A stretch of DNA of 64,000 nt from Zea mays (GCF_902167145.1 NC_050098.1:75556207-75620206); one strand, 5' to 3'. Positions 1 through 12,892 are shown, counted from the stretch's first letter. Notes: generated by a model from the sequence alone, not told the origin. Translations and numbers: made by a program.

Positions 1-2512
1 TCAGCCAAGAGCGTCCATAAACCCTTGTGGTAGCACTGTTTTCCCGGGTGGTCGCTCCATGTTCATAATGATCTTATCATGAACAGTAAATAACAACAGA
101 TAACAAAAGTATAATCATGAATAATGTGTATCTCAATGCCCAAATCCACATAAAGCACTAGCAAGTACTACCCAGAAGTTTAGTGGTAAACAAGGCATAA
201 AGATAGTCAAACTAGGGTGACCTATTGGGTCGCATCAAAATTAACCTATGCAGATCATTATGATTAATCAGAACATGAATGGGTAAAAAGAAGTGATCAA
301 GGGCACAACTTGCCTGGGACTTGAGATTCCAGGTACCAGGATGATCTTCAGGTGACTCGTAACCTCGCGCTAGCCGTAGCAATACAAACAAGCATGGTAT
401 AGGCAAAATTAACATCACACCAAACATAAGAATGAACTGTGTAATAATATTCTACGCTACGTAATTAGATCGTAGGAACAAGAATCATTAATTTTGGAGT
501 TATAGGTTTTAAGTTATGAATTTTCAAAAGTTCTATGTGCTAGGTACAAGATTAGTTAGGAGATTAAATTTAATATGGTTTTCATGTCAAAACAGAGACA
601 CTAGTTGATAAACAATAATATTATAAAATTATAGAAACTGGAATGGATCAAATTGGTCTTAATATGAATTTTCTATGAATTTTACAATTTTCTACATTGT
701 TTTTTTTAAAAAAAATCATTTTCCACAATTTATTATCTAATTTCACTGCTCACTGGACTGGGCGCATTATTTCCTAAGAGATCAAGGGCTAAACTATAAA
801 AAATTCTGAGACACATAGTTATTCAGTGATGGACTGCAGGTTGTTTTTGAATAATCCTAGGGGCTCTTTAGAAAAATAACCGCGGCAAAGGGGTAGGAGC
901 TAACACCAGCCGCCAGATCAAAATCCTAGGGTTAGGATTAGATTCTAACCCACCCGAAACGGTACGCGATCCCGGCCGCAAGATCCTAATTCTACGGTCA
1001 CGATTTTATGAAATGAGATCCAACAGGATCCGCCTGTTAACAGATCAGTGGCCCAGATCAATCACGCGAAAGGGTACTCTCCCGTCTAATCTGGAGCGTC
1101 CACTCCACGATCAACGATTGGTGCCATTCTTCCCCAACCGGATGCCCTGTAGCGGCAGCGCCCCCAAGCTAACGGCGGTGCAGACGCCGGTGACCACGAT
1201 TCACGTGCCCCCGAGCCCCAAATTTGAAATTGAACCGAGCAACACAAAGAGAAGAACAAGGCTAACTGCATTGGCTACTTACTGGAGTTGATAGCGGACA
1301 GAGCGCGGTTGGCAACGTTGGACAGCGGCCCGGCGGAGGTACTGTGATCCCGGTGAGAAATCACCGGCAACCGAGTGGTTTTCCCCCTCCCGTGAAGGTC
1401 ACTGGCACTCCCAAGAAGACGCAGCGAAGCCCTCAGGCTTGGTCCGAGACACCCAACGCGACGCCCACGCGAATCAGCCGTAGCGGCGGAAATCCATTCT
1501 TCCCGGGCGCAAATGGCGTGCCCACTATGTGGTTCCCTGGAGTCGATCCCGACGACGCGGCCTGTGGTTTCTCTCACCCCCTCGATTCGTTCAGGCCAGC
1601 ACGACAGCGCGGCGGCAACCCCTTCTCGCCCTCCGCCGATGAACCTGGAATACGGTGGCGGCGCAACTTCCTCATTCTCTCTCTCGTGTTCTTCTTTTGC
1701 TCTCCTGGTGCGTGGCATTGGTAGGAGGGGCCCCGATTTTATACTCCGAGGAGCACGGCCGAAGTAGTCAGAACCCGAGCCCAAATCTCGCCTTGGTGGT
1801 TCGGTCCCCGGAGTTCTCGGCATGGAGGGAATGCGCGCGTCCGTCGCGGACTCTGTTCCTATCCGGAGGAGGAAGCTGACACAGGCAGCCCCATGAGTTA
1901 GTGGGTGGAGGGGAAACTGAGCGATAGGGCCCGCGTGTCAGCGAAACAGGCGCGAGCGCGAGATCTTCCTGGGCAGTGGGCCTGCGTCGTCAGCGGCAGC
2001 AGAGCAAGCCAAGGCGCGCGCAGGCAGGCCACCGTAGAGAATTGGGCCGGTTTCGGCCCAGGTAAAGGTGAGGATTTTCTTTTGTTTTTCTTTTACTGTT
2101 TTCTATTTTAAATTCCAAAATCAAACAGAATTCTAGTTTCAAATTTCAAATACATATTTAGTCAGAACTTAAATACGAATACTTGAATATATTTTTATTA
2201 ATCTATTCGTTATTTTATTTATAAAAATGCTTTTGAATATGTCACTTGTATATTTCGAATTGTATTTATTACATATATATATATTTTTAAATTAATTTCT
2301 AATATAGGTCATATGTTTACTTAGATATTTCAAGGAAGTGTTTATAAATATATTACCCATATAAGTATCTTGTTATATACCCCTCCCCTTATAAAAGAAG
2401 GCATTTCTTTAAAAGAAACATGCCTCATTAATAGGATACATGATTAACATAGATTCCTCATCTCATTTTTTTGACTGGCTAGGGCTTTAGAAGCTAGATT
2501 CCAGGGTTTACA
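1..2512 (-). mobile_element. LTR remnant H1 (Ty3/gypsy-like), left end cut by window
   Basis: Bases 1 to about 960 match 11325-12282 (LTR H2) in order, including the shared stretch tcccgggtggtcgctcc. Past about 960 there is a GC-rich part (about 900-2100) and an AT-rich part. The minus strand carries TATAAAA at 1737-1743, so I read the LTR as minus-oriented, like the related D LTR. The right end is placed at ...gtttaca (2512), where sequence like D's LTR resumes; that boundary is inferred. No coding capacity is supported: open frames in the GC-rich part look like leader sequence. Confidence 0.6.
1737..1743 (-). promoter_or_regulatory. Putative LTR TATA box (H1)
   Basis: TATAAAA on the minus strand, in GC-rich LTR sequence. 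It is placed as in the related LTRs J (4615-4621) and D (46071-46077, 56554-56561). Confidence 0.45.
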
Positions 2513-5482
2513 GGCTTGCCTTCCAAAGCTGGGGCAGGCAGATCCTCTGGGGCAGGCTCTGGTGCTAGATCTGGGGCTACCTCCTAAGCAACTCCTTGCT
2601 CCGGCACGAGGATGTATTCTCCGTTTGCGAGGTTACAATCTATCGAATGCAATGAATAAGATATATGCATGCTATGATATGTAAAATTTATTAACAATTA
2701 TGCCTAGTGAAGAAAAACCAAGTTAGTTGATAACTTAGGGTTTCCTTATCATAAAAGGCTCTTAGTGGTTTATGCTTACCAAATTAGGTTTGAGATTTTG
2801 CCTAAGCATAATGGATTAAGACTTGGATTGCCTCTTAAATGCTTTAGTAGGCACTCAAGGGGTTTTGCTGGTTGGGTTAGGGTAACATTAGTCTCCACTA
2901 TTAATTCCCCTTTTTCATTTTCTATTTATGAATTTTAATGTGGGTTTGAACTACAACAGTGATTTAACTTTTTCCAAAAATTCTGTAAAAATTACAGTGG
3001 GTTACTATTTATCACTGCATGCTGTCCTATAAATTTGAGGTCCAGAATATGTAGAATATGCCCTCGACAAAAATAACAAAAAGTTGGGGCAAAGGGGTCA
3101 CTTTGCACTACAACTCTTAACTAGGGGTGCGTTCTGTACTAAGAGTCATTTTTGCTGGTATCTATAGGTAATAACATGCTTCTGTGCCAAAAATCACAGA
3201 AGGTTACTTAGTGGTTATTTAGTTATGATTTTCTAAAGTTTAATGCTAAAAAGATATTTATAACTAACTCGTTATTTGAAAACTGTCAAACAGCAGAACT
3301 CATAATTTTTCTATGTTTACAATACCAAACATTAGTTGTCCCAAGGTTTGGGGTGTTTTCTCCTCAGGGTTATTTTTCTAGGATTTTTCTAAGTTTTCCT
3401 TGTTTTCCTAAAATAAAAGGTATCTCCTTTCTCTTGTACTAAACAAAGGTATAATAAATTTTTCTAGTGAACTACACTGAATAAGGGAGCCAACAAAAAT
3501 GTGGGTGCTACCTAGTTCTTATTTTAAACTACCTTTTATATTTTCTCTAACTTTAGGCTAAAAATGATTTAAATGGCAAACTCTATCTTAATTTGGTGTA
3601 CAGAGGGGTTTATTATTTTTAGACAGGTTAGGAAGTGATTAAGTACTTCTCTGAATTTTCTTAAACCCAGTCTAATAGTGTAGCTATTTTTTCTTATTTT
3701 CTTTAGCTTTTGACCAGTTAATCAATTAAATCATAACTTTAAAGTTTTCTGCAACACTTAGGGATTTTATATTTTTCCTAAGTAGTTTATATTATTTAGG
3801 ATCTGGCAAAATTGATTTGACTTGATTTGGATGAACCAAACTGAAGTTATGAATTTCTCAAGTTCTGTTGGAATTTAAATCAGAATATTTAAAAAGGTTT
3901 CCTGGAAATCCACTTTGCACCAAAGACCCTGGGTTCTTTCTAAATCAATCCCTTCATTTATACCCCTGCGCCACTATTCCTTTGAGTCGCTGACAATGCA
4001 CAAAACCCCCTGCCCTTTTCTTCTTCTCCCCCGAGGTCCCTCCCCTTATGAAAACAGTAACCGCAGAAGGAAAAAGGGCGGCGCGGCTTACCGGCGGCAA
4101 GAGAGGTCCGGCGAGGGGCGGGGTTGGCTCCGGGAGGTCTTGGCGGTCACAGCGAGGTACGGCTCGACGACGGTGGTGGTCGGAATCGGCCGGTCCACGT
4201 GCGCAGGCGGGTGAACTCGTCGGTGGCGAGTGCTCCGGCCTAACCACGGAGACATAGGTCAATCCAAGGGCACGGGAAGCTTCACGGGGTGTTAATGAGT
4301 CGACACGTGCAAGGAATTGAAGAACAACTCACCGTGGAGCTCGGTCTACGTTCACCGGCGGTCGGGTGAAGTCCAGCGACCGTGGACTAGCTTCTCCGGC
4401 GAGGCAGAGTTCGATTCCTTGCTCGGGGAGCTTCACCAAGGCATGCACGGCCTACTCCGAGGGTCAGACGCGGCTGGGAGAGGCTCTGCTGGCCGGTCTA
4501 CGGTGGCGGGGGATCGGGTGGTTGCGGGCACGCCGTGCGCGGGGCAATGCCGGTGATCTGGTGCTCCGGTGAGGTCGAGCGCGCGCGGAGGGGTATGGTC
4601 GAAGTCCCTGGGGGCTTTATAGGCGCGGGCGCGAGCAACGGCGCCGGCTCGGCTTTGGCGCGACGCGGGGCACGCGAGGGCGCGCGTCGGGCGTGCTCTG
4701 GCGAGCTCAGAGCGCGTCGAACACGTGGCTCTTTGTTTCTGTTCTTGTTCTACCCTCTGCTAAGTGGCCAAAACGTGCGAATCTTTCCCTATGACCTGTG
4801 AGAGATCTCTTCCCTGCACCTAGGGCTACCTAGTTCATGTGAGTTCCAAGGGGAGATGTGGTCGGGTTAGAGAGATATGGGGGTGGGAAGTTGTCTTTGT
4901 CCTAGCTGTCCAAACCGAGACAATTCTTGCGCCAAGTTGTGTCAAACGACTTAGGGTTGGGTTCAAACTTTTCCAGGGTGTTCTAGGGGTATTTTGGCGC
5001 CACTTTGTCAATTGGGCGAAGTGGTTTTGAGTTTGGGATCAAGGTGAACATGTTTGATCTTTAGAAAAGGGGTGGTTTTGGACTTAGAAGAATTCTGATT
5101 TTTCTCTTATGCTCAACCCTATGGTGAACCTTTTGGGGCTTTCTGAATTCTTTTTGGGGTCACTTTCTTACTATCATTTGTAGGGTATTAAGTGTACTAC
5201 ATCTTTTATAATTGGCCCAAGTCATTATCATGTGGTTTTCATACCATTTTGTTCATACTTCTAGTGCTCCACTTGTCCAAAGGGGTTTGAATTAGGGTTT
5301 GGGCAATTCTCCCCATTATATGTTCATGATAAGTTAAGGAATGACATCTAAGATGGGTTGCACTTACTTAGGATCTTGAGTTCCAAGTTTGGTGTACTTT
5401 GCTCCAGTTAAACCACATGTGATGATGGGCTTGGCTTGTGTAGTCTTGAGTGAAGACCCTAAGTAACACCTGGGGTGTTACA
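2513..5482 (-). mobile_element. LTR remnant J, D-like chromovirus family
   Basis: From 2513 the sequence follows D's right LTR from about 54480: shared cttgccttccaaagctgggg, the AT-rich middle and the GC-rich promoter block near 4090-4620. It ends with GTAACACC-tgg-GGTGTTAC followed by A at 5482, the same terminal hairpin as D. Minus-strand TATAAAG lies at 4615-4621. The left part is missing, apparently because H1 inserted there. The AT-rich middle (about 2680-3900) is also in D's right LTR but absent from D's left LTR, so its absence there is a deletion. No genes. Confidence 0.75.
4615..4621 (-). promoter_or_regulatory. Putative LTR TATA box (J)
   Basis: TATAAAG on the minus strand within the GC-rich block, at the position equivalent to D's LTR TATA boxes. 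Confidence 0.45.
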
Positions 5483-6160
5483 GAATTCTCCTAAAGCAAT
5501 AGCTATCAGGCCAGTTTGAAGATGTCACCGTTTCAAGCACTCTATGGGAGGAATTGTCGAACCCCATTGCACTAGGACCAGCCCGGCGAAAGGCAGGTGT
5601 TCGGTCCAGACATTTTGCTTTAAGCCAAAGAGAATATTAAAATGATTCGAGAGAATCTAAAGACAACACAGTCTAGATAGCGAAGCTATGCTGACACCGG
5701 AAGAAGAGAGCTGAGTTTCTAAGTGGGAGATTATGTTTACCTAAAGGTGTCACCGATCAGAGGAATCAAAAGGATCAGAGTCAAGGGCAAGCTAGCACCT
5801 CGATACATCGGACCATACCAGATTCAGGCAAGACGTGAAGTGGCATATCAGCTCATCCTACCAAAAAGTATGTTAGTTGTGCATGATGTGTTCCATGTGT
5901 CTCAGTTGAAGAAGTGTTTGTGAGTACCAGAAGAGCAATTGTCAACCGAGGATCTCAAAGTTCAAGAAGACTTGACATATATCGAGAAGCCAATTTAGAT
6001 TCTAGAGACAACAGACAGAGTCACTCGAAGAAGCACCATCAGAATGTGTAAAGTCAAGTGGGGCCACCATTCAGAGGAAGAAGCAACCTAGGAAATAGAA
6101 GATGATCTAAAAGCCAAATATCCCGAACTCTTTGCTAGCCAAATATCCCGAACTCTTTGC
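5483..6160 (+). pseudogene. Chromovirus pol 3' fragment: integrase C-terminus plus chromodomain (P)
   Basis: Plus-strand translation, with several stops, gives the integrase hallmark KMSPFQALYGR near 5525. The SH3-like integrase tail follows (GDYVYLKVSPIRG, then the HVSQLKKC block, open over 5723-5923). A chromodomain follows at about 6025-6130 (RMCKVKWGHHSEEEAT, a stop, then EIEDDLKAKYPELFA). This order is typical of Del/Tekay-type chromoviruses and resembles D's pol end on the opposite strand. The 5' side is lost where J ends; the 3' side stops at a short duplication beside element F. Stops include ones after KKC, after IEKPI and within the chromodomain. It is dead. Confidence 0.85.
6114..6160 (+). 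repeat. 25-bp tandem duplication at P/F junction
   Basis: ccaaatatcccgaactcttt is at 6114-6133 and again at 6139-6158, a 25-bp offset. The word ttgctagcc recurs at 6171-6179. It sits exactly where chromovirus sequence gives way to Sirevirus LTR sequence. Confidence 0.85.
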
Positions 6161-6677
6161 ACCCCCTCTCTTGCTAGCCCGTAGACCTATCCTGAAAGGT
6201 GTTTCATTTGTTGCTCTTGTTGCTTAGCTTTTAATCATGCTTTCTTCATCTCCTTCTAAATTCTCTAGTGACTTGTAAAGCTAGAAAGAGACACCTAAGT
6301 GTGTGGTGGTCCTTGAAGGGTCTTACTGATCCTTGATATTAAGAAGAAGCACTCATCCGGTCTAAGTGATCGTTTGAGAGAGGGAAAGGGTTGAAAAAGA
6401 CCCAGCCTCGGGGAACAAGTCGTTGTGTTCATTTGTGTTGATCTTCATCTTATGATTTGATTCCTCCTCTCCCCTCTCTCTAAGTTCTCTTGCTCACAAT
6501 CTTTTAAGTTGGCTCCCAAAGTCATCTGCATTGATTGAACAACTCATAGCAAGAACTCTCTTACGCACTCCATATTCATTATTATTTGTTTCTAATCCTA
6601 ACCCCGGGTGAAGTTCGTGTTCAAAGTTTATAATTTACAGGTTTTGCCTATTCACCCCCCTCTAGGAGACTTTCCAT

Positions 6678-6689
6678 TGGTATCAGAGC
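6678..6689 (+). promoter_or_regulatory. Primer-binding site of F (initiator tRNA-Met)
   Basis: TGGTATCAGAGC, the standard plant copia site complementary to the 3' end of initiator tRNA-Met, directly after the LTR end. Confidence 0.9.
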
Positions 6690-6723
6690 CCGGTACTTCA
6701 TTAGAGTCTAACAACTCGAAGTG

Positions 6724-9180
6724 ATGTCAGGAGAACATGCCAAAAGGGAGTTGATAACCGGAGAAAAGCCCGGATCTTCGGGAAACAAGAATGAAGGCAA
6801 GACTCCTTGAAAGGAGGCCGACAACAAGCACAAGGAGGACAAGGATGAATCTATCGGCTCCATCAAATCACACAAGAAGGGTGACAACAAGAAAAAGAAG
6901 ATGAAGAAGGTGGTCTACTACGAGACCGACTCTTCCACGCCCTCAACCTCCGACGCCGAGTCGACATCTTCAAAGCGCCAAGAGCGTAAGAAGTATAGTA
7001 AGATCCCTCTTTGCTATCCTCGCATTCCTAAACATGCTCCTTTACTTTCCATTCCCTTAGGCAAACCACCATACTTTGATGGTGAAGAGTATTGTATGTG
7101 GAGTGATAAAATGAGGCACCATCTAACCTTACTCCACGAAAGTATTTGGGATATTGTTGAGTTTGGAGCGCAGGCACCACAAGTGGGTGATGAGGACTAT
7201 GACTCCGGTGAGGCCGCCCAAGTGAGGCACTTCAACTCTCAAGCCACCTCCATACTCCTCGCTTCCTTGTGTATAGAGGAGTACAACAAGGTGCAAGGGT
7301 TGAAAAATGGCAAAGAAATTTGGGATGTCCTCAAGACGGCACACGAAGGGGATGAAGTGACCAAGATCACCAAGTGGGAAACGATCGAAGGAGAACTCGG
7401 TCTGTTCGTCCTCGACAAAGCAGAAGAGCCACAAGCCACGTACAACTGGCTCAAGACAATGGGAACCAAGTTTGCAACCTCGGGAGCACCAAGTGGGATG
7501 ACCATGAAATTGTCAAGGTTATTCTAAGATCTCTTGTTTTTCGTAATACCACTCAAGTGTAATTAATCCGTGAGAATCCTAGGTATAAGCAAATGTCTCC
7601 CAAGGAGGTGATTGGCAAGTTTGTGAGCTTTGAACTTATTGTCAAAGACTCCAAGCACATTCTCAACTTGGAGTAAGGTGCCACCTCCACACCCGAGGTG
7701 CAACTCGTTGCATTCAAGGCAACCAAAGAAAAGAAGGAAGAGCCTAAACTAACAAGTAGGCTCCCAATTGATGCCTCCAAGCTTGACAATGAGGAGATGG
7801 CTCTTATTATTATAAGCTTTCGACAAATACTCAAGCAAAGGAAGGGGAAGGAATACAAACCCCGCTCCAAGAGGGTTTGCTACCGTTGTGGTAAGTCCGG
7901 TCACTATATTGCTAAATGTCCATATGCAAGTGATAGTGACAGGGACGAGGACAAGAAATGGAAGAAGAAAATAAAGAAGAAGTACTACAACAATAAGAAA
8001 GGCAGTTATGCACACATGGGAAGGGAGTGGGACTCCGACGAGAGCTCCACCGACTCCTCCGACGAGGACGCCACCAACATCACCATCAACAAAGGTCTTC
8101 TGTTCCCCAACGTCGGCCACAAGTGCCTCATGGCCAAGGAAAGCAAATTGAAGAAGGTATACTCTTGAGACACCCCCAAATATACTACTTTCGATGATGA
8201 GGGTAGCTCTAGAGAAAAGAATGATGATTTGTCTTCTCTTTTTGTAAAACTTACATAGAACAAAAGGAAAAATCAATGAATTGATAAAAACCATTAACGA
8301 GAAGGATGAAATCATGGAATGCCAAGAAGACTTGCTCGTTAAGGAAAACAAAACGTTTGTTAAGCTAAAAGATGCTTTTTCTCTTGAAGATGAAAAATAC
8401 AAAAACTTGACTAAAGAGCTAAATACATGCAATGATTCAATTTCTTGTCTCAAAACTGAAAATGTTAGTTTAATTGCTAAGATTGATGAATTGAATGCTT
8501 GCCATGTTCCTACATCTACCATTGAGCATGTTACTATTTGCACTAGATGTAGAGATATTGATGTTAATGCTATAAATGGTCACCTTGCTATGATTAAAGA
8601 ACAAAATGATCACGTAGTTAAGTTGAATGCCAAAATTGTCGAGCATGAACTTGAAAATGAAAAAATAAAGTTGCTCGTAGTACGCTTTACAATGGGAGAC
8701 GCCCTAGCATTAAGGATGGGGTTGGCTTCCAACCTGGGAGCAAAAATAGCATCAAACTTAATGCCCACAGAAACAAGATTTCCAACTTTGTTAAGGGCAA
8801 GGCTCCCATGGTGCAAGATAGAGAAGGTTACATTTTATATCCTGAAAACTATTCTAAGCATAAGACTAGAAGAATTCATGCTAAGAAATGTCATCATGTT
8901 GCTCATCATGCTTACATTTACAGAAATGAGGATTCTAATTCTAGGCATACAACTCATATTAAGATGCCTAAGAAAAATATTGCTAATGCATCAAATGAAC
9001 ATAGCATTTCATTTAAGACCTTTGATGCATCCTTTGTTCTTACTAACAAATCCGACAAAGTAGTGGCCAAATATGTTGGGGGCAAACACAAGAGTCCAAA
9101 GACTTGTGTTTGGGTACCCAAGGTGCTTGTTTCAAATGTTAAAGTACCCAAGACTGTTTGGGTACCTAAGGACAAGGCCT
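6724..9180 (+). pseudogene. Gag region of F, frameshifted
   Basis: Starts at an ATG (6724) 34 bp after the PBS; an in-frame TGA follows near 6808. The gag core is open at 6901-7527 and shifts frame near 7450. The CCHC zinc knuckle CYRCGKSGHYIAKC lies at about 7879-7920 within a second open piece (7698-8168). A coiled-coil segment (8281-8670) and a basic tail (8808-9182, with the repeated VWVPK motif) follow in other frames. The order is as in G gag, the closest relative here. Structural protein for RNA packaging in life; inactive here. Confidence 0.85.
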
Positions 9181-10421
9181 AAATTTGTGTTGTAGGTTTA
9201 TGCATTCGGTCGAACAAGTTGGATAATCGACAGCAAGTGCACAAACCAAATGACAGGGGAGAAAAGAATGTTCTCCTCATATGAGAAAAATGAAGATCCA
9301 CAAAGAGCAAACACATTTGGGGATGGAATTCAAGGTTTGGTCAAAGGATTGGATCAAATTGCTATTTCACCTGACAATTCCATTTCTAATGTACTTCTTG
9401 TAGAATCTCTAGGTTACAACTTGCTTTTCGTGTCTCAATTATGCAAAATGGGCTACAATTGTTTATTTACTGATGTTGATGTTATCGTCTTTAGAACAAA
9501 AGATGATTCACTAGCTTTTAAGTTAGTGTTAAATGGTCAACTATATTTAGTTGATTTCACTAATAATAATGCTAAACTAGACACTTGCCTAATTGCTAAG
9601 ACTAATATGGGCTGGCTCTGGCGTCGTCGACTTGCTCATGTTGGGATGAATAATCTTCACAAGCTTCTAAAAGGCGGACACATTTTAGGACTAACCAATG
9701 TTCATTTTGAGAAAGACAGGATTTGTAGTGCATGTCAAGTAGGGAAGCAAGTTAGAGTTCATCATCCACACAAGAACATCATGACAACAAAAAGGCCACT
9801 TGAGCTACTCCACATGGATCTATTCGGTCCGATTGCTTACATAAGCATCAGTGGGAGTAAGTATTATCTTGTAATTGTGGATGATTATTCTCGCTTCACT
9901 TGGGTGTTCTTTTTGCAGGAAAAATCACAAACCCAAGAAACCTTAAAGAACTTCTTGAGACGGGCTCAAAATGAGTTCGGATTGAGAATCAAAAAGATTA
10001 GAAGCGACAATGGAACAAAGTACACGAACTCTCAAATTGAAGGATTTCTTGAGGAGGAGGGCATCAAGCATGAGTTCTCTTCTCCCTACACACCTCAATA
10101 AAACGGTGTAGTGGAGAAAAAGAATATAACTCTTTTGGATATGACAAGGACCATGCTTGAGGAATAAAGACATCGGAACGGTTTTGGGCGGAGGCGATTA
10201 ACACCGCTTGCTACTCCATCAATCGACTCTACCTTCACCAAATTCTCAAGAAAACATCATATGAACTCCTCACCGGTAAAAAGTCCAATGTTTCTTATTT
10301 TAGATTTTTTGGGAGCAAGTTCTTTATTCTTGTTAAGAAAGGTAGAAATTAAAAATTTGGTCCTAAAGCAATAGAAGGTTTTTTACTTGGTTATGACTCA
10401 AAAACAAGGGAATATAGTCTT
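9181..10421 (+). pseudogene. Pol 5' half of F: protease and integrase
   Basis: In frame from 9181 there is a stop at the Q position of FVL-VYA. The protease region follows, with SWIIDSKCTNQMTGE in place of G's IIDSGCTNHMTG, so the catalytic DSG is changed to DSK. GAG-pre-integrase (RRLAHVGMNNLHKLL, the first His changed to Arg) and the integrase core (HMDLFGPIAY, DDYSRFTWVFF, IRSDNGTKYTN) are open to 10101. A stop follows TPQ, then frames decay to 10421. RT and RNase H are absent because H2 inserted. Confidence 0.85.
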
Positions 10422-12282
10422 TGTCACACCTAGGTTTTATGGGCCAAAACTCGGGCGCGAAATTCACCAAGTGTGCTCGGATCAAGTCTAACACATATGA
10501 TGACTCATGGTACAGAATAAATGTCACATCATTAATATATAATGGAGTTCTGTACAAAATAGTTAAATAATTACATCATAAGAAGACAACGATCCAGCAA
10601 CCATAGTTGACTGAGAGACGATGGCCTAGACTTCTCATGAACTCATCGCACCATCCTTCATGCGCCTCATCATGTGGTACCTATTCTTGACCGGGGGGTG
10701 TGAGTACAGTAAGGGTGAGCTCACATACGTTCATTGCTCAACAAGTAGTGGGGAATAATGTGCATGAACTCACCAAAAGTGGGAGCTCATGTGAAGTGTA
10801 AGGCTTACCAAAGGAGATGGTTAAAGTTGAGCATTGCTTTTAGAGTTGGTCAAAATTTTATTATCAGTTACTAAGTATAAGTAGATACAAACCCAATTAA
10901 ATAAGATATCAAATTAATAACAATGCCCACAATGCAATGCAAATGACAAATTAAGTTTAGTTCCGTAAATTACTCATGTGAGGGTCCGAGCTGCTCATGA
11001 CCGTGAGCACGGCTGATATACCTGTTTTACACTCTACAGTGGTTGCACATCTTAACGCACAAGTCGTGTTACCCATTTGCCAAGGGATCATGACTTCCCA
11101 TTCATCTCTACCGAGGAGACGAGGCACGATACCACTACGAGGCCTTTACAAAGTTCCACTAGCTTCCGAAAACCCGCTATGGTTTCTGAGAAGGGCAATA
11201 TAGGAATCCCTCATCCGAAAAGCCATCGCAGCATGATCGACTCGAGAACCTCCCTATATGCAGCTCCTCTACCGCCCTTGCCCCTTTTGGGTAAGGTAGT
11301 CTTCTACTAGCTTTCCTAATTAGTCAGCAAAGGGCGTCCCATACCACCGTTGTGGTAGCTCTATTTTCCCGGGTGGTCGCTCCTTGTTCCAATTAACATA
11401 ATGATCTTGTCATGAATAATAATTAAAACAATAGTATAACTGGAACATGATCATAATATAACATTAATTTCCTAAAACCAAGTAGAGAAATAGCAAAACT
11501 ACCCAATAGTGCTTCTGTTTGCAAGGTAGGTATAAATAATGCTAGGGAAACCTATTGGGTCCCATCAAATTAACTTGAGCATGTCACAGTGAATAACAGA
11601 AATATTATTAGGTACAGAAAAGTGATCAAGGGCACAACTTGCCTGAGACTCGAGATTCCTAGGTACCACTTGATCTTCAGATGACTCGTCACCTCGCTGC
11701 TAATCGTAGCAATACAAACAAACATAGTATAGACAAAATTAAAATCACACGAAACAGAAGAACAAATTTCATAATAAGGTTCTACACATTGTAATGAGAA
11801 CCTAGGTTCGAGAACCACTAAATTCAGAGTTACGGTTAAAGGGTTATGATTTTCTAAAGATTTAAGTGTCGGATATAAAAGGAACTAAGTGCATAATTTT
11901 TAATCTAGGTTTAATAGCAAACTCAAGTTACCGATGATAAATAATATTAATATGAATCTAATGCAACTGGAATTGATCAATTTAGAGTTAAAATGAATTA
12001 CTTATGAATTAAACAAGCTTCTGGAATTATTTTTATACTAGAAATCCTTTTCTATATTAATTTCCTCATTTTATTTAACCTTTGGGCTGTGGCCATAACC
12101 TTTGGGCTGCACACATTCTAGAACCTATGTGTTCTAATGTTTGCCTCTGTGTGGATTGTGGGTTGGTTTCACAAAACCCAAGGGCCAGTTATGCAAAATT
12201 CCACGCCTAAGGAATATTTTCCAATACTGGCCGCTCGATCAAAACTGAGGGTCACGATTAGATCGCTACCACAGTGGACTGG
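10422..12282 (-). mobile_element. LTR fragment H2, cut by element B
   Basis: Begins TGTCACACCTAGG at 10422 immediately after F integrase sequence. From about 11325 it matches H1 (1-960). The arrangement parallels the 3' half of the minus-oriented D LTR, for example the ccagcaaccat block near 10590 (44525 in D). It ends at actgg (12278-12282), followed by the TGTTGG terminus of B; actgg is B's candidate TSD, whose partner is outside the window. H1 and H2 together imply an LTR of about 3.4 kb. No gene. Confidence 0.7.
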
Positions 12283-12310
12283 TGTTGGTCACTTGTTCTC
12301 AAATGCTATG
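12283..12310 (-). mobile_element. B 3' LTR, outer 28 bp
   Basis: tgttggtcacttgttctcaa and the following bases up to gctatg match the starts of the A and C LTRs. The last five bases, ctatg, recur at 30214-30218 as the TSD of A, where the B LTR resumes. Confidence 0.85.
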
Positions 12311-12892
12311 TGTTGGGGACTTGTTCTCAAATGCTATGAATTAAGAACAAGGCAACATAAAATGTTAAATGTTAAAGCCCTCCGTCCGCTGAAGCATTAT
12401 TTCCCTGAGGATTTAATGAGCCTCGGACGAAGGTCATGGATGACAAATCACGAAGGTCCTAGCTTCGTGTTCAGAAATAAAACAATGCGAAATGAAATAT
12501 AAAATTTAAAATGTTAAAGAATACCAAGAATAAATAACATTATTTACTTATTTTATAATATAAACTAAAATATTAAAACATGATGTTAAGTTACATTTAT
12601 ACCTTCGCCTTAGCAGGAAACAATAATTCTAGAGTAATGCGTTGACAATTACAGGATTGCGTGAACAGTAAAGGAGTACTGTTCACTATTTATAGGCACA
12701 GGACGCAGCCTGTAAGAAATTACAATCATACCCCTTACAAAAGATTACAATTATGAATCAGACCCTTATGGACTAAAAAGTCATTCCATCTTTAAGTCAG
12801 TTCGATCCTTCATCTTCGGATACGCTATAAACAGGTTTTGCCGAAGGTGTTTCTTCCTGAAAGACCTTCGGCGACGAAGCATGGTCCCAACA
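12311..12892 (-). mobile_element. A 3' LTR
   Basis: TGTTGGGGACT...GGTCCCAACA on the plus strand; repeated at 29632-30213. Minus-strand TATAAATA at 12687-12694. Immediately downstream (in minus sense) is the inverted repeat with arms 12661-12670 and 12677-12686, spacer 6 nt. The adjoining internal gaaggggctac (minus) is a plausible polypurine tract. Confidence 0.93.

Larger units (their letters stand above)
6161..10421 (+). mobile_element. Sirevirus-type Ty1/copia element F, decayed, 3' part cut off by H2
   Basis: Order on plus: short LTR remnant ending ...gactttcca at 6676, PBS TGGTATCAGAGC (6678-6689), gag with zinc knuckle and coiled coil, then protease and integrase. It breaks at 10421, where H2 begins, leaving gtctt (10417-10421) as the candidate TSD. 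The proteins match element G throughout but with many stops and frameshifts. A TGAAAGG at 6193 resembles the start of G's LTR, so the LTR may be about 480 bp with an internal loss, or truncated at 6161. RT and RNase H must lie beyond the window's H2/B/E stack. Confidence 0.85.

Noticed and set aside
1013..2111. GC-rich open frames on both strands near the left end
   Set aside because: Inside LTR H1 around its TATA box; similar open frames occur in the related LTRs J, D and K, so likely leader composition, not genes.
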